Part shown: one piece after another, positions 1-12,596 of the stretch | Position numbering within the stretch: position 1 is the first letter of the stretch | Layout: the number at the start of each line of letters is the position of its first letter | Source of the DNA: Anoxybacillus sp. J5B_2022 | Lineage (GTDB): Bacteria; Bacillota; Bacilli; Bacillales; Anoxybacillaceae | NCBI RefSeq assembly: GCF_026847645.1 | Contig: NZ_JAPSMC010000001.1 | Coordinates: 62,001 to 126,000 of the forward strand | Direction of reading: 5' to 3' | DNA length: 64,000 nt | Position numbers and translations under genes: made by a program | Notes under the pieces: generated by a model | Databases searched by the model: none | Told to the model about the DNA's origin: nothing | The model's input: the letters and a program-made list of their open reading frames with translations, nothing else

Positions 1-928
<928 letters not shown>

Positions 929-938
929 CTATAAATCT

Positions 939-2011
<1,073 letters not shown>

Positions 2012-2115
2012 TCACTCCCTTCAGCCGCTATGTTCAAAGCCGCTTTCCATGTGCATAAAGGAATGGCGAAGGTGATCGTCTGCACGAACTTCGCCATTAT
2101 ACATAAGTTATTTCA

Positions 2116-2346
<231 letters not shown>

Positions 2347-2372
2347 TCATTCATTCCATATTTTTATAGTGT

Positions 2373-3089
<717 letters not shown>

Positions 3090-3100
3090 TCACCTCTCTT

Positions 3101-3466
3101 TCATGAAGGGTGTTTATTTTTGTGCAAAAGAAAATCTATTATAATGACAGCATAGGATGTCATTAATCCTATCACAACCGGGATAATGGAGAAGTATTGC
3201 GGGTATTGAACCGCGATCGCCGCCGCTAAAACAGCCGCCGCTAAGCGGGAAAACGTTCCGAGGGAACGAACTTTTTTTCCTTGAGCGACCGCTCGTCCGA
3301 ATTTTGCGACCTTTCGAACCAGACTCCATAGTAAAAACAGACTGATCCCCGTTCCGAGCATCAGGCTCGCGAAAAGGGTTTTATAACTCGTAAACCCCCA
3401 ACCTAACGTATATAACGACAACAAGTACAATATGTATTTTTGCTGCCTTTGCACCATTTGCTGCAT
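3101..3466 (-). CDS. atpI: ATP synthase protein I
   Basis: Small four-helix membrane protein of 121 residues. In related bacteria AtpI assists c-ring assembly and has been linked to Mg2+ handling; it is not part of the final enzyme. Hydrophobic segments lie near residues 12-28, 33-50, 72-90 and 93-112. It is placed directly after AtpZ and before the a subunit, as in other Bacillaceae. Confidence 0.9.
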   Translation of the reverse strand: MQQMVQRQQKYILYLLSLYTLGWGFTSYKTLFASLMLGTGISLFLLWSLVRKVAKFGRAVAQGKKVRSLGTFSRLAAAVLAAAIAVQYPQYFSIIPVVIGLMTSYAVIIIDFLLHKNKHPS

Positions 3467-3470
3467 GTCG

Positions 3471-3692
3471 TTACTCCTCTGGGAAATACTGACGGATTAA
3501 GCGAAACATCGCGTACACGCCCGCTGCAAGGCCAATGAACAGACCGATAATGAGAAAAAGCGGATCGGTGCCAAATTTTTTGTCCATCCATTTCCCACCG
3601 AAAATTCCAATTAAAACGGAGCCTACCAATTGCGAAACGATCGCCGACATTAAGCCGATCGCCTGAAAAGGATGGCGTTGTTTCGGAGGCAT
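3471..3692 (-). CDS. atpZ: AtpZ/AtpI-family protein, first gene of the atp operon
   Basis: 73-residue two-helix membrane protein of the AtpZ family, which is proposed to work with AtpI. Helices span roughly AIGLMSAIVSQLVGSVLIGI and LFLIIGLFIGLAAGVYAMF, joined by the conserved GGKWMDKKFGT loop. An ATG at 3698 has the ribosome site touching it, so the second ATG (MPPKQRH) with AGGATGG six nt upstream is preferred. Confidence 0.85.
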   Translation of the reverse strand: MPPKQRHPFQAIGLMSAIVSQLVGSVLIGIFGGKWMDKKFGTDPLFLIIGLFIGLAAGVYAMFRLIRQYFPEE

Positions 3693-3763
3693 ACACATCC
3701 ATCCTTGTCTGAAAAATTTTTTACTTTAATCCTCATGAAAACCTTATCATTATATCCCCTGTA

Positions 3764-3792
3764 AGCATACAATAGGCACCGGTCAATGTCAA
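3764..3792 (-). promoter_or_regulatory. Sigma-A promoter of the atp operon
   Basis: On the minus strand, TTGACA (3792-3787) and TATGCT (3769-3764) are separated by exactly 17 nt, about 70 nt upstream of atpZ. This is the best promoter-like sequence between upp and the atp operon. Inferred by sequence only. Confidence 0.75.
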
Positions 3793-3903
3793 CGTGTTTA
3801 GACAATAAATTAAAACAAATTATTAAGAATTTGTGACATTTGTTCATTTATTTTTTATGTAATTGTTGTATAATATAATATTTACTTTTTCGCGTTTTTC
3901 ATG

Positions 3904-3940
3904 CAAAAACGCCAAACATCGTGGAAAGAATGCCTGGCGC
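3904..3940 (-). terminator. Terminator after upp
   Basis: Minus-strand hairpin with CGCCAGGCAT / ATGTTTGGCG arms followed by TTTTTGC, 14 nt past the upp stop codon. Confidence 0.75.
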
Positions 3941-3953
3941 TTGCATCATTTTA

Positions 3954-4616
<663 letters not shown>

Positions 4617-4667
4617 TTACATTTTACCGAAAAAACAATATCTGTTCAATAACAGTGGGTATTTGTC

Positions 4668-4699
4668 AAAAAATGGCCTCGTATCAACGGATACGAGGC
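4668..4699 (-). terminator. Terminator after glyA
   Basis: Perfect 10-bp stem (GCCTCGTATC / GATACGAGGC) with a 4-nt loop, followed on the minus strand by ATTTTTTG, just past the glyA stop. Confidence 0.85.
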
Positions 4700-4707
4700 G
4701 CGCTTTA

Positions 4708-5943
4708 TTATGCGTAAAGCGGGAATTTGGCCGTTAGCGCAGCAACGCGACGGCGCGCTTCTTCCAGCTTTTCTGAATCGTCGCTATGTTTTAACGCGAG
4801 CGCGATGATGCTAGCAATTTCATCCATTTCCTCAAGACCGAAGCCGCGGCTTGTCACAGCGGCCGTACCAATGCGAATACCGCTTGTTACAAACGGGCTT
4901 TCTGGGTCGTATGGAATCGTGTTTTTATTTACAGTAATACCGATGTCGTCAAGCACTTTTTCCGCTATTTTTCCGGTTAGTTGCAACGAACGCAAATCGA
5001 CGAGCAACAGATGGTTGTCCGTTCCACCGGATACGAGCGTAAATCCTTCTTTGACGAGCGCTTCCGCTAAACGTTTGGCGTTGTTCACGATGTTTTGCGC
5101 ATACGTTTTAAAGCTGTCGCCCAACGCTTCACCTAATGCCACTGCTTTCGCTGCGATGACGTGCATGAGCGGACCACCTTGAATGCCCGGGAAAATCGCT
5201 TTGTCGATTTGTTTGGCGAATTCTTCTTTGCAAAGAATCATGCCGCCGCGCGGACCGCGCAACGTTTTATGCGTCGTCGTCGTTACAAAGTGCGCATACG
5301 GCACTGGATTCGGATGAAGACCTGCCGCAACAAGACCTGCGATGTGCGCCATGTCTACCATTAAATACGCACCGACTTCATCGGCAATTGCACGGAACCG
5401 GGCAAAATCAATGACACGCGGATAGGCGCTTGCACCGGCAACGATGAGCTTCGGTTTATGTAGGCGCGCTTTCTCTAATACGTCGTCATAGTTGATTTGG
5501 TGCGTTTCAGGATCGACGCCATACTCCACAAAATTGTACTGCATGCCGCTAAAGTTGACTGGACTGCCGTGCGTTAGGTGTCCTCCGTGCGATAAATTCA
5601 TGCCGAGCACTGTATCGCCATGGTTTAAAATCGTAAAGTATACCGCCATGTTCGCTTGCGCACCGGAATGCGGCTGAACGTTCACATGCTCTGCGCCAAA
5701 CAGTTGCTTCGCCCGCTCGCGCGCCAAATCTTCCACGACGTCCACATGTTCGCAACCTCCATAATAGCGGCGACCTGGATATCCTTCCGCATATTTGTTC
5801 GTTAACACCGAGCCTTGCGCCTCCATCACCGCCCGGCTAACAAAGTTTTCCGACGCAATCAATTCAATTTTCGTTTGCTGTCTTTTTAATTCCTCTTGAA
5901 TGGCTTGAAACACTTGCGGATCTTGCTGTGGCAAGTAGTTCAT
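4708..5943 (-). CDS. glyA: Serine hydroxymethyltransferase
   Basis: PLP enzyme interconverting serine and glycine with tetrahydrofolate, the main source of one-carbon units. About 411 residues. The PLP lysine lies in [14 protein letters not shown], and family motifs [15 protein letters not shown] and MDEIA near the C-terminus are present. GTG and ATG are adjacent; the ATG at 5943 sits 6 nt after GGGGAG and is preferred. Confidence 0.98.
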   Translation of the reverse strand: MNYLPQQDPQVFQAIQEELKRQQTKIELIASENFVSRAVMEAQGSVLTNKYAEGYPGRRYYGGCEHVDVVEDLARERAKQLFGAEHVNVQPHSGAQANMAVYFTILNHGDTVLGMNLSHGGHLTHGSPVNFSGMQYNFVEYGVDPETHQINYDDVLEKARLHKPKLIVAGASAYPRVIDFARFRAIADEVGAYLMVDMAHIAGLVAAGLHPNPVPYAHFVTTTTHKTLRGPRGGMILCKEEFAKQIDKAIFPGIQGGPLMHVIAAKAVALGEALGDSFKTYAQNIVNNAKRLAEALVKEGFTLVSGGTDNHLLLVDLRSLQLTGKIAEKVLDDIGITVNKNTIPYDPESPFVTSGIRIGTAAVTSRGFGLEEMDEIASIIALALKHSDDSEKLEEARRRVAALTAKFPLYA

Positions 5944-5985
5944 CACGAGCTCCCCCTTTTTCGAAATATGAGAATATTCTTTTCT

Positions 5986-6015
5986 ATTTTACCAACATTT
6001 CGGTGAATGATTCAA
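5986..6015 (-). promoter_or_regulatory. Candidate promoter of glyA
   Basis: Minus-strand TTGAAT (6015-6010), 18 nt spacer, TAAAAT (5991-5986), about 40 nt upstream of the glyA start. It is a moderate sigma-A match and lies in the only gap between ywlG and glyA. Confidence 0.5.
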
Positions 6016-6032
6016 AGAAAAAGTGAACAAAA

Positions 6033-6605
6033 TCACGAAAAAGTACATGAAGCATTCGGATTTTCCTTTGAATACACGGCCCGAGCGCCGCCGATCAGCT
6101 TCGGCCGCGTTTTCGCTAGCGTTACATGAGCGTGCCCGATTTGTCGGATCGATGTGCGAACAGGCACCGCCACATGCTTTAAATGCATGCCAATCAACGT
6201 ATCTCCAATGTCAATGCCAGCATCCGCTTTCACAAATTCGACGACAACCGGATCGTTCATTTCGTTGTAGGCATACTCTGCCATCGCCCCTCCGGCGGAA
6301 CGCACCGGAATGACGGAAACGATCTCCAACTGTTTCGCCAGCGCGGTTTCTTTTTCCACGACAAGCGCGCGGTTTAAATGCTCGCAACATTGAAACGCCA
6401 GCTGAACACCGGTGTCATCGCGCCATTTTTTTAATTCGGAAAAAATCATTTCCGCCACGTCGGTTGAGCCAGCCGTGCCGATTTTTTTTCCGATCACTTC
6501 GCTCGTGCTACAGCCGATGACGAGCAAATGCTCAGCAGAAAGGGGAGCCTGCTGTTTAAATTCCGCCAAAATTGTCTGCCATTGTTGCTTCCACTCGGAG
6601 AGCAT
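6033..6605 (-). CDS. ywlG: TIGR01440 / DUF436 family protein (YwlG)
   Basis: 190-residue cytosolic protein of unknown function, matching the DUF436 family found in this operon position in Bacillus. Visible conserved stretches are [19 protein letters not shown] near the N-terminus, GGAMAEYAY in the middle and [17 protein letters not shown] towards the C-terminus. A GGGGGAATCGC ribosome site precedes the ATG. It lies between rpiB and glyA. The function cannot be read from sequence. Confidence 0.85.
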   Translation of the reverse strand: MLSEWKQQWQTILAEFKQQAPLSAEHLLVIGCSTSEVIGKKIGTAGSTDVAEMIFSELKKWRDDTGVQLAFQCCEHLNRALVVEKETALAKQLEIVSVIPVRSAGGAMAEYAYNEMNDPVVVEFVKADAGIDIGDTLIGMHLKHVAVPVRTSIRQIGHAHVTLAKTRPKLIGGARAVYSKENPNASCTFS

Positions 6606-6616
6606 TGCGATTCCCC

Positions 6617-7057
6617 CTATTTTTGTTCGTACTGATGAATTTTGTTGACGCGGTTGGCATGGCGGCCGCCTTCAAATTGTGTCGTCAGCCATACTTTCGC
6701 AATTTCCCGCGCCAAGCCTGGACCGATGACACGCTCACCCATCGCTAAGACGTTGCTGTCGTTATGTTCGCGCGTCAATCGAGCGCTGTATACGTCATGA
6801 ACGAGCGCACAGCGCACGCCTTTCACTTTATTAGCGGCGATCGACATGCCAATTCCTGTGCCGCAAATTAAAATGCCGCGGTCAACTTCTCCACTTGCGA
6901 CTTTTTCTGCCACCGGAATCGCGTAATCCGGGTAATCGACCGATCCTTCGCATTCACAGCCGAGGTCGATGTACTCGACCCCCATTTCCTCCATGAGTTG
7001 TTTAATCTCTTGGCGAATTCGAATACCGCCATGATCAGATGCAATCGCTACTTTCAC
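6617..7057 (-). CDS. rpiB: Ribose-5-phosphate isomerase B
   Basis: Interconverts ribose 5-phosphate and ribulose 5-phosphate. The GTG start giving [11 protein letters not shown] sits 8 nt after AAGGAGG; a longer open frame from 7144 would run through a terminator and is rejected. The resulting 146 residues fit the family. The active-site loop [13 protein letters not shown] contains the catalytic Cys, and DHGGIR binds the phosphate. Confidence 0.95.
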   Translation of the reverse strand: MKVAIASDHGGIRIRQEIKQLMEEMGVEYIDLGCECEGSVDYPDYAIPVAEKVASGEVDRGILICGTGIGMSIAANKVKGVRCALVHDVYSARLTREHNDSNVLAMGERVIGPGLAREIAKVWLTTQFEGGRHANRVNKIHQYEQK

Positions 7058-7084
7058 CGTTTGTTCCTCCTTGTTCGATAAAAT

Positions 7085-7129
7085 AAAAGCCGCCTTTCTT
7101 TTTATTGTAATGGGAAAAGGCGGCTTTTT
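7085..7129 (-). terminator. Terminator after the chemoreceptor gene
   Basis: Stem of 12-13 bp (AAAAGCCGCCTTT / AAAGGCGGCTTTT) directly after the chemoreceptor stop codon and followed by T-rich sequence. It separates the chemoreceptor from rpiB, so rpiB depends on readthrough or an unseen promoter. Confidence 0.8.
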
Positions 7130-7131
7130 CA

Positions 7132-8418
7132 TCATTTTGTGCAAAAACTATCGATTGTATTTTTTAGTTTTTTTGCTTGTTCGGCTAATTGTCCTGCTAG
7201 TTCGTTGACGTGGTGAATCATTTCGGTCTGCTCTTGTGTGGCAGCAGTGACTTGAAGCGCTCCTGCCGATGTTTCTTCGGCGATGGCTGCTACTTCTTGC
7301 GACTGAATCGATGTTTTTTCGATATGCTTCATTTGTTCTTTCACTAATTCCGCTATTTGGTGAACGGAAGCAGCAACTTCATGAATCGAATTTGTCATTT
7401 CGATAATGGCTTCGTTCGTATCGTTTCCTTTTGCCGCCTCTTCGTTTGCTGCTTTTACTTGGGCGTTAATTTGCGCAACGACGTGCACGACTTCTTTTTG
7501 AATATTTTGAATTAATTCAGAAATCCCTTGCACCGCTCGCGCACTTTCATCCGCGAGTTTCCGCACTTCTTCGGCAACGACGGCAAATCCTTTGCCGTGT
7601 TCGCCTGCGCGTGCTGCTTCAATTGACGCATTGAGCGCCAAAAGGTTCGTCTGTCCAGCGATGTCGCCGACGAGCGAAATGATGTTTTCGACTTCTTTGG
7701 CATGTTGTTCTAAGCGGCGCACCGCGCTTAATGACGCTTGGTTGTCTTTCGCGAGTTGCTGAATGCCATTGACGAGCGAGTCGATGACTTCTTTGCTTGT
7801 ATGAAGTGTTTCGACCATATCAGTCGCTAATTGCTCGGATTGCTCGGCTTTTTTCTGCACTTCGTTGGCGATATGGAGCACATCTTCGACCGACTCCGCC
7901 GTCGTTTGCATCGACACTGCCGAGTCGTTCGCCCCTTTTGAAATTTCTTCAATCGTTTGCGCGATGCTTTGCGAGCGTTCGACCGCTATGCTTGAAGCGC
8001 TCGTAATTTCGACTACTTTTTCATTCGTTAACGCAAAGTTTTCCTCGATGTTTCGCACCATCGTCCGCAAGTTCTTTAACATGTCGTTAAACGCCAAGCC
8101 GACCGCGCGAATTTCATCATCCGATTTCGAAAGAGGGACGTCTTCGTCGATTTGTCCGTTCGCCGCCTTCATCGCCGCTTGCTCCAGCTGCTTTAGCGGG
8201 CGCGTAATAAACCCGGCGGCGACGTAAGCGAGTACCCCTGACCAAAAAATGCCAAGAAATAAAATGATGACCGTAAATAAGCTTTTGTTAAATGTGCTGA
8301 AAAATAAATCATAAAATACATAAATAAACAACGCGCTCGTTGAGTACGTAATGAGTGCTAAAATCGTCGTGAAAATAACGAGCTTTAGCCGCAAACTAAA
8401 CTTGTGTTTCTCCTTCAT
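7132..8418 (-). CDS. Methyl-accepting chemotaxis protein with minimal extracellular part
   Basis: 428-residue receptor. Two membrane helices (about residues 12-34 and 44-68) are separated by only about ten residues, so there is almost no ligand-binding domain outside the cell. A HAMP segment follows ([19 protein letters not shown]), then the long signalling coiled coil whose hairpin tip contains [38 protein letters not shown], the CheA/CheW contact region. It probably senses membrane state, redox or internal signals rather than an external ligand (inference). The first 23 nt overlap ywlE, an unusual companion for a receptor. Confidence 0.93.
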   Translation of the reverse strand: MKEKHKFSLRLKLVIFTTILALITYSTSALFIYVFYDLFFSTFNKSLFTVIILFLGIFWSGVLAYVAAGFITRPLKQLEQAAMKAANGQIDEDVPLSKSDDEIRAVGLAFNDMLKNLRTMVRNIEENFALTNEKVVEITSASSIAVERSQSIAQTIEEISKGANDSAVSMQTTAESVEDVLHIANEVQKKAEQSEQLATDMVETLHTSKEVIDSLVNGIQQLAKDNQASLSAVRRLEQHAKEVENIISLVGDIAGQTNLLALNASIEAARAGEHGKGFAVVAEEVRKLADESARAVQGISELIQNIQKEVVHVVAQINAQVKAANEEAAKGNDTNEAIIEMTNSIHEVAASVHQIAELVKEQMKHIEKTSIQSQEVAAIAEETSAGALQVTAATQEQTEMIHHVNELAGQLAEQAKKLKNTIDSFCTK

Positions 8419-8866
8419 TTCCCTTCTCCCCCTGTAGCTGTGGAATCAACTGCCCGATCAGCTGCTCCAACTCTTCTCGTGTTTGCCGATACACATCGAC
8501 CGAACCGCCGAACGGATCAAGCACATCCCCTTCTTGTCCTATTGCAAATTCTTTTAGTGTAAACGTTTTCCCTTTTGCTTCCGGAAAGCGGCTAATAACG
8601 TGCTGCTTATGCCCAACGGTCATCGTTAACACGTACGTTGCCCATTCGATATCGTCTTCCGTCAATAACGATGAGCGGTGCGACGTGTCAATCCCTTTTT
8701 CCGCTAGCACCGTTTTCGCATGTTCCGAAGCATCGCCACCGTCCATCGCAAAGACGCCGGCTGATTTCACTTCTACATGCGGCAGCTGCTTGCTTTTTAA
8801 TAGCGCTTCCGCCATCGGACTGCGGCATGTGTTTCCTGTGCAAACAAACAAAATGCGAACCGGCAT
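8396..8866 (-). CDS. ywlE: Low-molecular-weight protein arginine phosphatase
   Basis: Member of the LMW phosphatase fold. The N-terminal P-loop [16 protein letters not shown] has Thr between Asn and Cys, the residue that in B. subtilis YwlE favours phospho-arginine over phospho-tyrosine. The general-acid Asp is in VLDPFGGS. 156 residues from the ATG at 8866, which follows AGGAGGAGACT; a longer frame from 8887 lacks a ribosome site. In B. subtilis YwlE counters McsB kinase marking of proteins for ClpCP. Confidence 0.93.
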   Translation of the reverse strand: MPVRILFVCTGNTCRSPMAEALLKSKQLPHVEVKSAGVFAMDGGDASEHAKTVLAEKGIDTSHRSSLLTEDDIEWATYVLTMTVGHKQHVISRFPEAKGKTFTLKEFAIGQEGDVLDPFGGSVDVYRQTREELEQLIGQLIPQLQGEKGNEGETQV

Positions 8867-9191
8867 AGTCTCCTCCTTGTCCGTCAAAGATTCATACCAT
8901 TATTATATGGAAATCGAGGGGGAAAGTATAGTGGAAAAAAGGCAGCGCCTTAGGCGTGTTGATTAACCATTAAAAACAAGTAGATATCGCCTGATTCCTA
9001 GCTTTTCTGCCGTAGTCAGCAAGCAGTTCGCTTGTCCTCCTCCAACAAGGAACGCTTTGTAGGAAAATGACATTTGCCGACTGGCGTTCTTGTTCGAGGA
9101 AAGAGGCAGAAAAGCTTTTGTTTACCCATAGTATTCTATGCTTTCAGTAAAATAATGGATAATAAATATTTGTGACCACACCTCGCTGCCT
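8867..9191. other. Gene-free stretch with a structured element
   Basis: 325 nt between mntP and ywlE without a convincing gene. It holds long inverted-repeat arms at about 9000-9012 and 9107-9119 (AGCTTTTCTGCC / GGCAGAAAAGCT), an inner dyad near 9019-9036 (CAAGC AGTTC GCTTG core), and a CGCC-TAA-GGCG hairpin near 8946-8956. On the minus strand that hairpin is followed by a T run (8934-8940), which could terminate the mntP transcript. See findings. Confidence 0.5.
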
Positions 9192-9737
9192 TTAGATCGG
9201 AAATAGTAGCTTTATGCCGAACATAAATAAAATGCTGCCGCCGAGCATTTCCCCGTAAATGCCGAGCCATTTTTGGAAGCGGCGGCCTAAAAGCAGTCCA
9301 AGCCACGTAAGCCACATGCTAAAAAACCCGAACAAAAAAATCGTCACCAACGTACGCGCCCCATAAATCCCAAGGCTCAACCCAACGGAAAAGCTATCAA
9401 GGCTGACGCTTAAGGCAAAAAAAAGGAGTCCGATTCCGACCGGGGAGATGAGCGGGTCGCTTTCACGTTTGAAGGAAGTCACGATCATTTGCACACCTAA
9501 TATAAGTAAGAGCGCACCACCAATGTAGGAAGCGATGCCGCTAAACTGTTCGGATAAAAATCGGCCGACCATCATGCCTAATAGCGGCATGACAATATGA
9601 AAAACGCCAATCGTAAAGCCGATATAAAACATTTGCTTCAGGCGCAAACGAAAAAAGCCCATGCCTAACCCGACGGAAAAGGCGTCCATCCCTAGCGCAA
9701 ACGCCATCATGCATAGCGTCATCAATTCCCCAATCAT
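9192..9737 (-). CDS. mntP: Manganese efflux pump
   Basis: Inner-membrane Mn2+ exporter (MntP/YtaF-related family) of 181 residues and six predicted helices arranged as two halves. Each half has the paired acidic motif: [10 protein letters not shown] in helix 1 and [10 protein letters not shown] in helix 4. The ATG at 9737 follows GGGGAGGGAATGCG; upstream in-frame residues are rejected. No Mn riboswitch fits in the short gap to ywlC. It is ywlD in B. subtilis order. Confidence 0.9.
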   Translation of the reverse strand: MIGELMTLCMMAFALGMDAFSVGLGMGFFRLRLKQMFYIGFTIGVFHIVMPLLGMMVGRFLSEQFSGIASYIGGALLLILGVQMIVTSFKRESDPLISPVGIGLLFFALSVSLDSFSVGLSLGIYGARTLVTIFLFGFFSMWLTWLGLLLGRRFQKWLGIYGEMLGGSILFMFGIKLLFPI

Positions 9738-9806
9738 CGCATTCCCTCCCCGGACTTGCCTTATTTGTACCATATGCACGTCCGGAGCGATTTAGAATAG
9801 GATCTG

Positions 9807-10847
9807 TTAGCTTTCCGTAATGACCCGTTGTCCTGCTGCTTTCTTTAGCCGGTTCATTATTGCCTCCCCAATGCCGATGGTCGGGAAGCTTTCGCTATAA
9901 ATGAGATTGACATCCGTTTCGTCAAACGCCCGCAACGTGTCGTACAATTGACGAGCAACGGTAGACAAATCAGAACGATTGCCACACGCGAAGACAACAT
10001 CGGCACGATACATCGTTTGCCGATCGCTCGTCGTGAGCACCCCAACTTTTTTTCCTTGCGCACGCGCGTTGTCAATAAGTTGCTGGAAAAATGCAGGCGA
10101 GCCGTCCACGATGACTAACGGAGCGTTTGGCGCGTAGTGCGTATATTTCATTCCTGGCGATTTCGGTGGCTGCTTTTCATCGGTGAGCGCTGCATCTGCG
10201 GCGACACGACCAATGACTTGTTCTAATTGTTCTTTTGTGACTCCACCTGGACGTAAAATCGTCGGGATGTCGGTCGTGCAATCAAGCACCGTCGATTCGA
10301 CGCCAACTCCTGTTTCTCCGCCATCGACAATGCCGGCAATTTTGCCGTGCAAATCATCCCATACGTGCTTGGCGCTCGTCGGGCTCGGTCTCCCAGAACG
10401 ATTGGCGCTCGGTGCCGCAATCGGCAAGCCGCTTTCGCGAATGAGCGAAAGCGCCACTGGATGGGCTGGCATCCGCACCGCTACCGTCGGAAGTCCTGCG
10501 GTTACCGCATCAGAAATATTGCCTTTCTTTTTTAACACAAGCGTCAATGGTCCTGGCCAAAACCGCTCGATAAGCGTCTTAGCGACGGGTGGAATAGATG
10601 CGATGGCTTCTAGCTGGGCAAATTCTGCAATATGCACAATGAGCGGATTGTCGCTCGGACGGCCTTTTGCGTCAAAAATTTTTTTCACCGCCGCTGTGGA
10701 TAACGCGTTCGCTCCCAGCCCATACACCGTTTCGGTCGGAAAAGCAACGACTTCGCCCGCGCGCAGTAGCGCCGCTGCCTGTGAAATTTGTGGACAACTA
10801 TCATTTATGTCCACAAAATTATCCACACGCCATTGTTTCGTTTCCAT
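9807..10847 (-). CDS. ywlC: Threonylcarbamoyl-AMP synthase (YrdC/Sua5)
   Basis: Makes threonylcarbamoyl-AMP from threonine, bicarbonate and ATP, the first step of tRNA t6A modification. The long 346-residue Sua5 form is present: the YrdC domain (AAALLRAGEVVAFPTETVYGLG to about residue 220), then a linker (PKSPGMKYTHYAP) and a C-terminal Sua5 domain. The ATG at 10847 follows GGAGGTGAACAAA. A perfect DnaA box falls inside its first ten codons, part of the cluster at 10789-10993. Confidence 0.95.
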   Translation of the reverse strand: METKQWRVDNFVDINDSCPQISQAAALLRAGEVVAFPTETVYGLGANALSTAAVKKIFDAKGRPSDNPLIVHIAEFAQLEAIASIPPVAKTLIERFWPGPLTLVLKKKGNISDAVTAGLPTVAVRMPAHPVALSLIRESGLPIAAPSANRSGRPSPTSAKHVWDDLHGKIAGIVDGGETGVGVESTVLDCTTDIPTILRPGGVTKEQLEQVIGRVAADAALTDEKQPPKSPGMKYTHYAPNAPLVIVDGSPAFFQQLIDNARAQGKKVGVLTTSDRQTMYRADVVFACGNRSDLSTVARQLYDTLRAFDETDVNLIYSESFPTIGIGEAIMNRLKKAAGQRVITES

Positions 10848-10993
10848 TTTGTTCACCTCCATTACGCTCGATATGACGGGATATAACAAAGCACTCGCTT
10901 CACGCAAGCAAAATTATCCACATTTTGTTGATAACTATCAATTTTTTGTTTATAACTTTGTGGATACGATTGATTTTGTCCACAATATCCACT
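10789..10993. promoter_or_regulatory. DnaA-box cluster between spoIIR and ywlC
   Basis: Nine-mers matching TTATCCACA or its complement. Perfect: 10819-10827 and 10914-10922 (TTATCCACA). One mismatch: 10789-10797 (TGTGGACAA), 10926-10934 (TGTTGATAA), 10959-10967 (TGTGGATAC), 10976-10984 (TTGTCCACA). Two mismatches: 10807-10815, 10947-10955, 10985-10993. Both orientations occur. In B. subtilis, DnaA is known to bind a box cluster near ywlC; here the cluster occupies the same locus. Confidence 0.8.
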
Positions 10994-11654
10994 ATTCCAT
11001 AAGTTTATCCCATAGTTCTTTCCACAAAAACTTCACATGTACGGCTCGTTCTTGTTCCTCGTTAACTACTAAAGGTGATGATTCCGGAGTTGGTGCGGAA
11101 ACGGCCGTCGATACCGGTTGCGGCTCGTTTGGTTCGTTTTTCGCCACCGCTTCTCCGTTAGAAAAATCAAGAAAGCACAACGGCGGAAACAACACGCACC
11201 ACCAATTTGCCCCTTTTCCGTCACCAAGCGTAATTAATACGGCCTCATATTGCCCCGCAGGATAAATGTAGTTCCCGTAAATTTTTGTTGGAAAATGAAC
11301 GTTGCCAAATTCGACGTGGAACGATTGGTTGCTTTTTTCTTTTTGCAACACTTCCGCTACCGTTTGTTCAATCGCTGGCAAATGGGCTTGGATGACTTGT
11401 TTTGCTTCGGCAAATGACGTTAAGTTTTCGACCCATTCGTTAATTTGCGCATTAACCGCATCGCGCACTTTTCGTTTCAGCGCTTGGTCTTTGGCAGAGT
11501 CGCTATTGGCTAAAATGCGGAGCCGAATCGCTTCGTTTGGAATCATCACTTGCGCATTCGCCCCTGCTTCCGTTTGCTGACCGTACACATTGACAAACAC
11601 GCCAGTCATTAACAATACGATATATAAAATAATACCAATTTTATTTTTGTTCAT
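10992..11654 (-). CDS. spoIIR: Stage II sporulation protein R
   Basis: Signal protein made in the forespore and exported to the intermembrane space, where it triggers SpoIIGA to process pro-sigma-E in the mother cell. It has a signal-anchor helix (about residues 5-25) and then the SpoIIR domain with conserved IRLRILANSDSAKDQALKRKVRDAV and FPTKIYGNYIYPAGQYEA...GANWWCVLFPPLC. 220 residues. The ATG at 11654 has GGACGGTG upstream; an in-frame GTG at 11675 is less likely. Confidence 0.95.
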   Translation of the reverse strand: MNKNKIGIILYIVLLMTGVFVNVYGQQTEAGANAQVMIPNEAIRLRILANSDSAKDQALKRKVRDAVNAQINEWVENLTSFAEAKQVIQAHLPAIEQTVAEVLQKEKSNQSFHVEFGNVHFPTKIYGNYIYPAGQYEAVLITLGDGKGANWWCVLFPPLCFLDFSNGEAVAKNEPNEPQPVSTAVSAPTPESSPLVVNEEQERAVHVKFLWKELWDKLME

Positions 11655-11681
11655 ATCGTTGCACCGTCCTTTCACTATGTC

Positions 11682-11710
11682 AGTGTGGACAGCGCAACAT
11701 CTTTTTAAAC
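11682..11710 (-). promoter_or_regulatory. Candidate forespore (sigma-F) promoter of spoIIR
   Basis: Minus-strand GTTTA (11710-11706), 15-nt spacer, GTCCACACT (11690-11682), resembling the sigma-F pattern GYWTA-N15-GGNRANANT with one off-consensus G. B. subtilis spoIIR is sigma-F controlled. Sequence-only inference. Confidence 0.4.
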
Positions 11711-11735
11711 TAGCAATCTAAAAAAATTTTAGAAG

Positions 11736-12596
11736 TTATGGCGTTATTTCCGCAAACACCATCCGGTCTTTTCCGTTAATGTCGTAAGCGATATCCACCA
11801 CAGCATAAGGGAACGTCTGTGAAAGCAAGCGGGCGACTGCCTCTCCTTGACCAGCGCCGATTTCAAACGCAACGAGCGCCCTTTCCTTTAGCACAAGCGG
11901 CAATTCGTCCATGAAACGGCGGTAAAAGAAAAGCCCATCCGCCCCACCGACAAGCGCTTGCCGCGGCTCTTTTTGCACAATTGGGGAAAGTGAAGCGATG
12001 TCCTGTTCTGGAATATATGGCGGATTCGATACGACAACATCGACGCGGCAGTTCGCTTCGATGAGTGGCTGCAATAAATCGCCGCACAAACATTGGACGG
12101 GCGCCCCCAAACGGCGCGCGTTTTCGCTAGCAACGAGAAGCGCGTCGTTCGAAATATCAATCGCACGAACATATAGCGATTCGTTTTCTAACGCAAGCGT
12201 CACCGCAATCGCGCCGCTTCCTGTTCCGACATCAACGACATCGAGGGTTTGCGACTTAGGAAAAAGACGGGCGATTCGTTGGAGCACTCCTTCGACTAGT
12301 TCTTCGGTTTCCGGCCGTGGGATAAGAACGGCAGGAGTGACGAGAAATTCCCGCCCGTAAAACGTTTCAGAGCCGATTAAATATTGGACGGGAATATGCT
12401 CATATACATGCTTTTTTAAGTCGGCAATGACCGCTCGTTCGATTTTTTCGTCCAGTTCCTCGCGCAAATTGGCGAATAGTTGCGCCCGCGTCATACGCAA
12501 ATGATGGCACAATAATAGCTCGGCGACACGCTCTTCTTTTTCATGCGCTTTTAAAAAAGAAGAAGCCCAGTGAAGGACTTCGTAGTTACGCTTCAT
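11736..12596 (-). CDS. prmC: Peptide chain release factor N5-glutamine methyltransferase
   Basis: Methylates the Gln of the GGQ motif in release factors. 286 residues: N-terminal helical substrate-binding domain, then a Rossmann SAM domain with [16 protein letters not shown] (about residues 118-133) and the catalytic NPPYIP motif. Its start overlaps the prfA end by 11 nt, and it modifies the product of that neighbour. Confidence 0.97.
   Translation of the reverse strand: MKRNYEVLHWASSFLKAHEKEERVAELLLCHHLRMTRAQLFANLREELDEKIERAVIADLKKHVYEHIPVQYLIGSETFYGREFLVTPAVLIPRPETEELVEGVLQRIARLFPKSQTLDVVDVGTGSGAIAVTLALENESLYVRAIDISNDALLVASENARRLGAPVQCLCGDLLQPLIEANCRVDVVVSNPPYIPEQDIASLSPIVQKEPRQALVGGADGLFFYRRFMDELPLVLKERALVAFEIGAGQGEAVARLLSQTFPYAVVDIAYDINGKDRMVFAEITP

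Noticed and set aside
9738-9806. Mn-sensing yybP-ykoY riboswitch before mntP
   Set aside because: Only about 70 nt separate ywlC and mntP, too short for the riboswitch, and no matching core seen.
10183-11265. 360-residue plus-strand open frame
   Set aside because: Antisense to ywlC and spoIIR, no ribosome site, composition of a reverse-frame shadow (Ser/Ala/Thr-rich).
11998-12360. 120-residue plus-strand frame
   Set aside because: Antisense to prmC; no supporting signals.
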